From Methanosarcina sp. ERenArc_MAG2 (GTDB taxonomy: Archaea > Halobacteriota > Methanosarcinia > Methanosarcinales > Methanosarcinaceae), in assembly GCA_023955635.1 (NCBI GenBank), contig JAMXHR010000003.1, positions 1 through 64,000 of the forward strand: a DNA stretch of 64,000 bases, written 5' to 3'. This document shows, in pieces, positions 57,867 to 64,000 of the stretch. The notes beneath the pieces were generated by a model. That model did not search any database and had not been told where the DNA came from. It saw nothing but the letters and a program-made list of their open reading frames with translations. Positions within the stretch are counted from its first letter, which is position 1, and the number at the start of each line of letters is the position of its first letter. The position numbers and the translations under genes are program-made.

Positions 57867-57929
57867 TGAAAAGGTGAAATGAAAAACACTATTGGAAGAT
57901 GGAAGTAAGTTCTTAACCGATGACCAATG

Positions 57930-58944
57930 AAGGTTTTTTAAATGACCATAATCTTTGCGTATTTGCTTTTGTTTGTGGCGAAGATTCATCCAGAAAACCT
58001 ATGATATATTGCTCATCTGAACCAATATATGCTGGAATTGCTTCGGTTAACTTTTTTAAAATTTCTTCAGCGTTTTCAGGCCTTCTGTAGTCAAGAGTAT
58101 TAGGTTCCTCCAAAATCAATGTGTAAACTGAGGATTAAGAATGCTTATTTTAGGTGATAGGCATATAAACAGAGCCCCCAAATAAAAGTACACTCTTAAA
58201 GTCCAATTTTGAGAGAAATAAACCCAATTAAGCTTTAAAAATAATATATGGGCGGGATTAGAGCTCTATTTTTGGACAAATCATATTTTTTTGCAATTAC
58301 GGCAACAGACTTCGTTTTCCGTTTTACAAAATTACATTTCGAAAATAAGGGATAATATGACCTTAAAATAAAAATTAAGGATATTTGACTCCTTTACTTG
58401 AAAATAGATTCTTTATTATATGTACTTTTATTGGGGAAGCACTAGCACTACATTTAATCTACGAAATAAGGCTTATTGACCCTTAAAAAATGAATCATTT
58501 TTTGAGGACCCTAAAGAGTATATGGTTTAGAGTGATACATCTTAAAATTATGCAGTATAACTCCGATTTGTTTCTGTGAATACTCTACATCATATTTTTC
58601 CTTTATTAGCTCCAAAACTTCTTTGGTAGTCCAATAATCCTTATTTTCCAACAAGGTTTTTAATTCTTCTATTTGCTCATCTGTCAGCTTGGATTTTCTT
58701 CCTCCACTAAAATTTGGTATTAAGGCGGCATAACCGCCTGTATTCCAATCATCCTGCCAGTAATATCCTGTTTTCTTAGTCACTCCAACTTTAATAGCAG
58801 ATTCTTCTACAGAATCTCCCAAATACCTAAATTTGACAAAATAGAGCTTTTCAGCACTCTTGAATTATTTTCGTGTTTGATTAAAACGTTGATCCCATCA
58901 AGAGTTACCTTTCGATCAATAGGAATTTGTTCCTTCCCCGCCAT
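57930..58944 (-). pseudogene. IS630-family transposase relic
   Basis: ATG 58944 opens MAGKEQIPIDRKVTLDGINV. A frameshift near 58850 leads to the HTH part VEESAIKVGVTKKTGYYWQD, LTDEQIEELKTLLENKDYWT, then TAG after KPYTL. A TIR-bounded insert (58185-58436) follows, then the DDE part: EEPNTLDYRRPENAEEILKK, IIGFLDESSPQTKANTQRLW. The 3' end is cut by the IS4-like element. A dead relic. Confidence 0.7.
58185..58436. mobile_element. 252-bp insert with CCCCCAAATAAAAGTACA ends
   Basis: CCCCCAAATAAAAGTACA (58185-58202) and TGTACTTTTATTGGGG (58421-58436) are inverted repeats; the segment lies inside the IS630 relic. Non-coding. A separate MITE family, with only this copy seen. Confidence 0.6.
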
Positions 58945-59159
58945 AAAAAAATATAAGCATTAATAGGTGTAATAAGTTGCGTTGGAAACTATAAATTCAA
59001 AATACATAGATTACAATAAAATCTCTGCATAACAAAGGAATTTGGTTGGATTTTGTTCTCAAACTTAAAGCCAAAACTGCAAAAATGTAGAGGTATTGCC
59101 AGAAAAATCTGTTCATAAGAAAAAATGATTTTACAGAAATATCAGCACACTTTAATTAA

Positions 59160-59289
59160 GAGCCTATACAAAAAGTCAGTAATGAATGTTGAAAAGTTGC
59201 AAGAAGTCTGAATATCCGGGCATCTATTCAGGTTTTGCATATTGCTAAAGGAAAGTTACGGTAGTTAACAACACTTTTCGTATAGACTC
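59160..59289. mobile_element. 130-bp IS5-type MITE
   Basis: Ends GAGCCTATACAAAAAGT and ACTTTTCGTATAGACTC with TAA on both sides. Homologous to the outer part of 45519-45933 and shows the empty site of its nested MITE. The remaining 58945-59494 has no gene and lies downstream of the P450 operon end. Confidence 0.85.
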
Positions 59290-59494
59290 TAAATAAACAA
59301 AAAGATCCGACTACTCAGTTCAAATTAGATTTGAGATTCTTCATTTCAGAGGATTTCTACAGAGCAAATTATGTACGACTTAGAGTCCCTTCGATAAATA
59401 TTGTGAACTGCAATCTCTTTTATCTGCAGTACTCACAACCAAATGGATACTCGTATACAGATATTTTGTGACTTTTTAATCATAACTGGAACTC

Positions 59495-60802
59495 TCAGTC
59501 CCTCACGCCGTCGATCTCAACAATGAGATGTCGGGGTCCGCGTAGAGTGGAACTCTGCCGGTATGGGGGTGGATCATGCACGAGTCTAGGGTTTTCGAGT
59601 CGTCTTATGATCTCTGTTAGTGCGATCTGCGTCTCCAACCTTGCAAGTGGGGCACCGTAACAGTAATGGATGCCACTGCCAAAGCCAAGGTGCATATTAT
59701 CCCTGCGATCGGGATCGAATTTATCGGGGTCATGAAAGCGAGTCGGATCACGGCTTCCAGAGGCAAGCAGCAGGATCACAGGCGAGCCTTTCTGAATCGT
59801 AGTACCGGCAATATTAATATCGGTGAGAGCCACGCGGTTTGGCAGAATTTGGACAGGAGGCTCATAGCGTAGCAGCTCCTCGACCAGGCGAATGACCAGA
59901 TTTGGTTCACGCCGCAGCCGCTCGAGAACCTCGGGGTGCCTTAATAGTGTGAGCATGCCGTTTGTGATCAGGTTCACTGTAGTCTCATGACCGGCAATGA
60001 GCAGCAAGCTTGCAGTGCTCACTATATCTGCCGGAGCCATCGCCCCGTCGGGACCGTGATCTATTATAAGTCCTGAAAGCAGGTCGGAACCAGGTTGCTT
60101 GCGATGGCGCTCGATCAGTGCTTCCATATACTGCTCAAGTTTCTTAAAGGTCTGGCCAGATTGTTCTTGTCGCCGCTTCCGTTCCTCCTGGCTTTCCTGG
60201 GGGTCCAGGTCAATGCCTTCGATAATAGCTTCTGACAAAGAATGAAGGTGTGGCTGATCCTCGGAAGGTATCCCAAGCAGCTCGCTGATCATCTTCACCG
60301 GAATTGGATATGCGAAGTCCTCGACGATGTCAATCGACGCCTTGCCTTTCATAGTGTCTATCTGCCGATTTGCAAGGCGAATCAGCTGGGGTTCCATGTC
60401 AGTCACTCTGCCCGGCTTGTGCGGAGGGCCAAAAGGCCATGTAGCCTGCCGACGCAGTCGATCGTGCTCAGGTGGATCTAGACCGATGAAGCTTGGAATT
60501 ACTTCCGTTTCTGAACCCTGGTTGGGTACGGGTACTTCTGCTTCCTGTGCCTGATTTTCAGAAGCAGGCTCCTGATTGGTCGGAAAACCTGCAGGAGCAA
60601 GCTCGCGCACGAAACGCTTGCGGAAGTCCGAACCGATCCGCGGATCGTGGAGTAGAGAGACAATCTCCCGGTAGGTGCTGACAACATAGCTACCATCTGT
60701 TTGTCGTGTAATTGGTTTCCGGCGTAGCTGGGCATAGAGCGGATAAGGGTTGGCACGGTTGGCGTAGTCAAGAACTTGCTCATACAAAGATTGCTGCGTC
60801 AT
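59495..60802 (-). CDS. bacterial-type cytochrome P450
   Basis: 435 residues from ATG 60802, preceded by AGGAG. Oxygen-binding I-helix LLLIAGHETTVNLI, K-helix ExxR in VEELLRYEPP, and the heme-binding loop FGSGIHYCYGAPLAR with the thiolate Cys at about 381. Closest in style to soluble bacterial class I CYPs. An extra Glu/Gln/Pro-rich segment at about 95-125 (NQEPASENQAQEAEVPVPNQ) is unusual. Third gene of a ferredoxin, reductase, P450 operon; 13 bp separate it from the reductase stop. High GC and codon use unlike neighbours indicate transfer from bacteria. Substrate unknown; how it gets O2 in an anaerobe is a real question. Confidence 0.9.
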   Translation of the reverse strand: MTQQSLYEQVLDYANRANPYPLYAQLRRKPITRQTDGSYVVSTYREIVSLLHDPRIGSDFRKRFVRELAPAGFPTNQEPASENQAQEAEVPVPNQGSETEVIPSFIGLDPPEHDRLRRQATWPFGPPHKPGRVTDMEPQLIRLANRQIDTMKGKASIDIVEDFAYPIPVKMISELLGIPSEDQPHLHSLSEAIIEGIDLDPQESQEERKRRQEQSGQTFKKLEQYMEALIERHRKQPGSDLLSGLIIDHGPDGAMAPADIVSTASLLLIAGHETTVNLITNGMLTLLRHPEVLERLRREPNLVIRLVEELLRYEPPVQILPNRVALTDINIAGTTIQKGSPVILLLASGSRDPTRFHDPDKFDPDRRDNMHLGFGSGIHYCYGAPLARLETQIALTEIIRRLENPRLVHDPPPYRQSSTLRGPRHLIVEIDGVRD

Positions 60803-60815
60803 GATCCGACTCCTG

Positions 60816-62249
60816 TTATTTGGGTTGGAACCCTGGCGGTACACGCGGATCCTGTACTTTGGCGCTTGTGGATGATTCCTCTGGAGGAGATATGCTCGGG
60901 CCGGGACCGGTCGGTGTAGCAATGGGACTATGGGTAGATTGTCCACGAGGCGGAAATCCGGCAGGAACTGGCCGAAGCTCGGCTGGCCCATCAGGAGCAT
61001 GCAGTACAGGCGGAAATGGTGCACGGGCCTCAATCATTGCCTTGTAAGCAGGCAGCCAGCGGGCCATATTTACAGTTAGTGCTGCGACAATTCTACCCTT
61101 GTGGCCATAGGCCGCAACTAACCGACGTTCCGCTATCGATCCCTGCGTGAGCACAACCTCATCGGCGAAGGTTGGGAGGCCGACAGTCTTCAGGTTGACG
61201 CCAAACTGACGGGACCAGAAGGCAGGCAGGGTTTCGTATGCCCGGCGATCTGCCGGAGCACTCATCATATTATGCGCGGCCGTTCTTGCTTGCTCAACAG
61301 AGTTTCCCCAGTGCTCGACTGTCAATAGCTCGCCTTCGTAGAGCGGATGAGGCCAGCGAGCCACGTCCCCGGCGACGAAAATGTTGTCTGTGGCCATTCC
61401 ATTGGTGTTGAAAGCGCGACAGGTGGAATCACAGATTATCCCACGGGAGTCAAATGCCAGCCCGGAATCATGCAACCATTCGACGTTTCGTACTGCTCCA
61501 AGAGCGACCACAGCCACATCTATATCGAGCGTATCGCCATCCGAGAGGTAGGCATGGCGCAGCCGTCCGTTCTCATCTCCCTCAAGCGCCGTAATCGTAA
61601 CATTGCAGCGTAGGTCAACTCCGTGCGCGCATTGGAGCTGACCAGCAAACATGCCCGCAGCCGAACCGAGAGCACCGATGAGAGGCGTAGAGCTGCGTTC
61701 TGTGACCGTGACAGTCAGATCTAGCTCTCTGCAGACTGAAGCAACCTCGGAGCCGATGAAACCACCTCCGATCACCAGCACTCGCTTCGGCCCGGCAGCC
61801 AACCTGGCTCGTAGCTTGGCAGCATCATCGCGGGTACGCAACAGGCATACTCCATCAAGGGCAGCCTGTGCCGAATCTGGCCACGGCCGGGCACGCGTCC
61901 CGGTGGCGATCAAGAGACGGTCAAAGCCAAACCTCCTCCCATCAGCAAGCTCGACTTCCCGGTTCTCAAGAGCAAGCCCTATGGCGGGCACACCAAGCAA
62001 CCACTCGGCATGGAGATCAACCCTCTGCGGTAGGGTCGTGTGCTCTGCCGGTAGCAGGCCTGTGAGGACAGTTTTAGACAGAGGCGGGCGATCATAGGGG
62101 GCATATGGCTCGTCGCCGATCACAGTTATCGTCCCGGTAAATCCCTCGGAACGCAACGCCTCTGCGGCACTCAAGCCAGCCAACGAGGCGCCAACGATGA
62201 TTATTCTTTGTACAGAGGAGGCTGTCTTCTCGGTATCACTACTGCTCAT
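60816..62249 (-). CDS. FAD-dependent ferredoxin reductase (P450 partner)
   Basis: 477 residues from ATG 62249 (SD GAGGAAA). First Rossmann RIIIVGASLAGLSAAEALRS (FAD), PYAPYDRPPLSKTVLTG, LLIATGTRARPWP, second dinucleotide site RVLVIGGGFIGSEVASVCRE, and TDNIFVAGDVARWPHPLYEG. These are the typical parts of putidaredoxin-reductase-type enzymes. A Pro/Ser-rich C-terminal tail (STHSPIATPTGPGPSISPPE) extends about 50 residues past the usual end. Passes electrons from NAD(P)H to the ferredoxin at 62239. Its start overlaps the ferredoxin stop by 11 bp, so translation is coupled. Confidence 0.9.
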   Translation of the reverse strand: MSSSDTEKTASSVQRIIIVGASLAGLSAAEALRSEGFTGTITVIGDEPYAPYDRPPLSKTVLTGLLPAEHTTLPQRVDLHAEWLLGVPAIGLALENREVELADGRRFGFDRLLIATGTRARPWPDSAQAALDGVCLLRTRDDAAKLRARLAAGPKRVLVIGGGFIGSEVASVCRELDLTVTVTERSSTPLIGALGSAAGMFAGQLQCAHGVDLRCNVTITALEGDENGRLRHAYLSDGDTLDIDVAVVALGAVRNVEWLHDSGLAFDSRGIICDSTCRAFNTNGMATDNIFVAGDVARWPHPLYEGELLTVEHWGNSVEQARTAAHNMMSAPADRRAYETLPAFWSRQFGVNLKTVGLPTFADEVVLTQGSIAERRLVAAYGHKGRIVAALTVNMARWLPAYKAMIEARAPFPPVLHAPDGPAELRPVPAGFPPRGQSTHSPIATPTGPGPSISPPEESSTSAKVQDPRVPPGFQPK

Positions 62250-62475
62250 TATGATTTCCTCGCTGCTGCCCCAATTGCTCATCCAGCCAGCAAATACTAA
62301 TTGCCTGTACCGGGCAAGCTGCAGCAGCCCGTTCTACCTGCACTCGTAGCGAATCATCCGGCACATAATCATATTCGAGCGACTCTCCATCCTTTATCCA
62401 GAATACCGACGGTGCAGCAAATACGCACTGAGCATAGCTCTCACATCGGTTCAGGTCGACCACGATTCGCAGCAT
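62239..62475 (-). CDS. P450-type ferredoxin (3Fe-4S/4Fe-4S)
   Basis: 78 residues, ATG preceded by GGAGG. MLRIVVDLNRCESYAQCVFA, then AAAACPVQAISI: Cys at CESYAQC and CPV, with the middle cluster Cys replaced in the CxxYxxC pattern. This is the usual signature of single-cluster 3Fe-4S ferredoxins that serve actinobacterial P450s. Carries electrons from the reductase to the P450. First recognised gene of the operon. Confidence 0.85.
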   Translation of the reverse strand: MLRIVVDLNRCESYAQCVFAAPSVFWIKDGESLEYDYVPDDSLRVQVERAAAACPVQAISICWLDEQLGQQRGNHNEQ

Positions 62476-62512
62476 TGCGAAACCTCCAGTTCCAGAAACT
62501 TAATAAGCAGCC

Positions 62513-62647
62513 TCAAGTCTTTTCAATCTTGGGGACCTGTTTTGCCTCCAGGTCATTTCGTACGACGAAAACCGCATGATCAAAATGGTCAGGAATCATG
62601 CAGTGTGTGCCTTCTACCCTCATTAACGCAATTGGAGCTTTCTCCAT
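62513..62647 (-). CDS. small ORF at the head of the P450 operon (44 aa)
   Basis: MEKAPIALMRVEGTHCMIPD, then HFDHAVFVVRNDLEAKQVPK. ATG 62647 is preceded by AGGGG, and the stop lies 37 bp before the ferredoxin start on the same strand. Composition is like the operon. It could be a real leader gene or the 3' remnant of a larger transferred gene. No family recognised. Confidence 0.4.
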   Translation of the reverse strand: MEKAPIALMRVEGTHCMIPDHFDHAVFVVRNDLEAKQVPKIEKT

Positions 62648-63932
62648 CTAATCCCCTATCCAAAAATTATCATTGCCAACTGCAGAAGTCTGCGAAAACA
62701 GCAACTCATTTTTGTTTATTTGGCCTGTTATCGAACTCTTCGTAATTTAACAATTCGTCTTCTGCAATATCTTATAGTAAGCGACCTCATGAACCCTTAA
62801 TAACCAAATGTTTATCATTTCAGCGTTTGGTACCATCCCCATTGTACAACGCTTTCAATATCACCCTGATAAACTAAAGAAGAGCCTGGGACAAAGACTT
62901 GTAAGATAATAATTAGGGAATTTTTATATATATAAGTATTTGGCTATGTAGAAAACTTATCTAAATCAGTTTCAAGAGGCTGAAAATAAATACGTATAAA
63001 TATATCTGGCTATTCAGTTCAAATTAGTTGGGATTTGTTATTCAGAGGATTTCTATAGAGTCGTATTCTTGTCTTTCCTTACATCTGATTGTGAAGTAAA
63101 AATTGAAAATAAATAATATTAACACTTTGGGTCTATCATTAAGTGGTTGTTAAGAGTATTCTGAAAAATAAAATCAAACAGGTAACTGTGGACGACCGAG
63201 TTTTGGGATGATTCCATAAAAGATGTGAACTGATTAAATAAAATCCAATTCAATCGCTGTATTTTTATAATATTATTTACATTATATTAATTGGTTCATG
63301 AGGGAGTAATCTGTGGAGTGAATTCAGGACAGCCTAAAATCTGATCCCGTAATATACTTCATTAACATGTATCTGTAAAATGGAGCAAATTCAGGACAGC
63401 TTGAAATCTGATCCCGTAATATACTTCATTCGTGCAGGTCAAACCTTGTGAACCACCTTACAACTAACTTTTTTACTCGACCTTCAAGCCTGTAGTACTT
63501 TTTTCTCATTTTTTACTGCTTTTCCCTACCTTTTTCGCGTTCTTCTTTTCTTCTGTCTTTGCCTGGCTGTAATCGTTAAAGCCTTCAGGCATATAACCAG
63601 ACCTAAAATTGCCACCTTCAAGGGCAAATATCGAATCATTGTGTTTTTCAATACACTTTTAAAACACGTCTAATAGTTAACCTGCACAACATTAAAACCT
63701 CAATCGTGAGGTCGAGAATGAGCCAGTTTTTTCTGTCCCGGCACTCCTTTTTCAGTTTTCTAAGTAAAATTTTCCGTCTCGATTCTTAAAAGTATATTTT
63801 GCCCTTAAGCGAAAAAGATATTCAGAGAGGAAACGAAAAGTTTCTGGCTACTACCTGCTCTCCAAAGTGCAGGTAAGTATAAAAAAGCTTGAAAAATAGT
63901 AATAATAATTTGGACTATTAATAGTTTCTAAA
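62648..63932. other. long intergenic region with repeats and one decayed frame
   Basis: No complete gene seen in nearly 1.3 kb. It holds the direct repeat at 63314-63436. On the minus strand, about 63506-63664, an open frame reads ALEGGNFRSGYMPEGFNDYS and a Lys-rich end, without start codon; it is probably the 3' scrap of a lost gene. Confidence 0.45.
63314..63436. repeat. two direct repeats of about 55 bp
   Basis: Unit 1 (63314-63364) and unit 2 (63381-63431) share GAATTCAGGACAGC-type and AAATCTGATCCCGTAATATA sequence with few changes, at 67-bp spacing. No dyad symmetry is obvious. Confidence 0.75.
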
Positions 63933-64000
63933 TGGACTCGGCGGGATTTGAACCCGCGGCCTTTACGTTGCGAACGTAACGATCTACCCCTGATCTACGA
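63933..64000 (-). tRNA. tRNA-Ala(CGC), partial at window end
   Basis: Cloverleaf readable on the minus strand: D-arm GATCAGGGGTAGATC, anticodon stem-loop TTACG-TTCGCAA-CGTAA with anticodon CGC, T-arm GCGGGTTCAAATCCCGC, acceptor 3' side CGAGTCC and discriminator A at 63933. The first four acceptor bases lie beyond the window. Position 70 is U, as needed for the G3:U70 pair that marks tRNA-Ala; G3 itself is outside. CCA is not encoded. Confidence 0.92.

Larger units (their letters stand above)
56365..57929 (+). mobile_element. IS4-like element, full-length copy with MITE
   Basis: Ends CATGCGTCATCGGTTAAG and the complement of CATTGGTCATCGGTTAAG, related over 18 bp. It contains a 119-bp MITE at 57672-57790. 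An internally deleted copy is at 47311-47811. No clear target duplication. Confidence 0.75.

Noticed and set aside
60803..61033. 77-codon upstream extension of the P450 frame
   Set aside because: It overlaps the end of the reductase gene; ATG 60802 has AGGAG at correct spacing and gives the normal P450 length.
61651..62097. 148-codon plus-strand frame in the reductase gene
   Set aside because: High GC makes long antisense frames likely; the minus-strand product has both dinucleotide motifs.
1..64000. CRISPR repeat-spacer array
   Set aside because: Despite the cas relic at 28.4-28.9 kb, I found no regularly spaced 30-37 bp repeats. The short tandem array at 29549 has no spacers.

Overview
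The window looks like a methanogenic archaeon of the genus Methanosarcina, most probably M. barkeri. The evidence is: low-GC long intergenic spacers; an archaeal type II GAPDH; a homocitrate synthase (AksA) type gene; a CooT-like protein; the 5' end of a gene for the Methanosarcina chromatin protein MC1; YVTN beta-propeller and LamG surface proteins; and many Methanosarcina-type transposases. It also carries a bacterial-type cytochrome P450 / ferredoxin reductase / ferredoxin cluster. From memory, such a cluster was highlighted as a distinctive feature of the M. barkeri genome.

Region by region. 0.1-6.3 kb is a transposon graveyard: an ISH3-family element carrying a 252-bp MITE, a truncated copy of a LURP-one gene, a HEAT-repeat fragment, and one ISAzo13-type element inserted inside another. 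6.9-17.6 kb is a cell-surface island: a YVTN propeller protein, an IS1 relic, an IS701-like element, a large LamG/GH16-like surface protein, a processive-type glycosyltransferase, a CapD/FlaA1-type sugar-nucleotide dehydratase and a small ribbon-helix-helix-like protein. 17.6-23.8 kb holds IS relics, a LURP-one gene, a frameshifted iron alcohol dehydrogenase, and an ISAzo13-type element split by an IS66 element. 24-34.5 kb is low in coding density: small proteins (PsiE, PRC-barrel, DUF1328, DUF2582, zinc ribbon), a Met/Asn-rich repeat protein whose signal peptide was split by a MITE, a relic of a type I-B CRISPR-Cas operon between two MITEs, and a segmental duplication.

34.6-45.4 kb is the conserved chromosomal core: a MetE-like protein, acylphosphatase, an alkaline-phosphatase-superfamily exported enzyme, a DUF89 phosphatase, CooT, a PAS-kinase pseudogene, type II GAPDH, an inositol-monophosphatase/NADP-phosphatase-like gene next to NAD kinase, and AksA. 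45.5-48.3 kb is a dense nest: an MC1 gene truncated by an IS5-like element, MITEs using the same terminal repeats, and an internally deleted IS4-like element abutting an ISH3 fragment. 49-52 kb is an acyl-CoA ligase, a thioesterase and a XRE-cupin regulator. 52.4-58.9 kb is again mobile DNA (IS1, ISAzo13, IS200, IS4-like, IS630 relic). 59.5-62.7 kb is the GC-rich P450 operon, clearly foreign in composition. The window ends inside a tRNA-Ala gene.

Two window-wide patterns matter. First, at least eight MITE families are present with terminal repeats and target duplications that can be read directly, several confirmed by an uninterrupted copy elsewhere in the window. Second, many apparent frameshifts in unrelated genes, including NAD kinase, are one base short in a homopolymer. 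That points either to systematic sequence error or to real slippage, and it affects which genes should be called pseudogenes.
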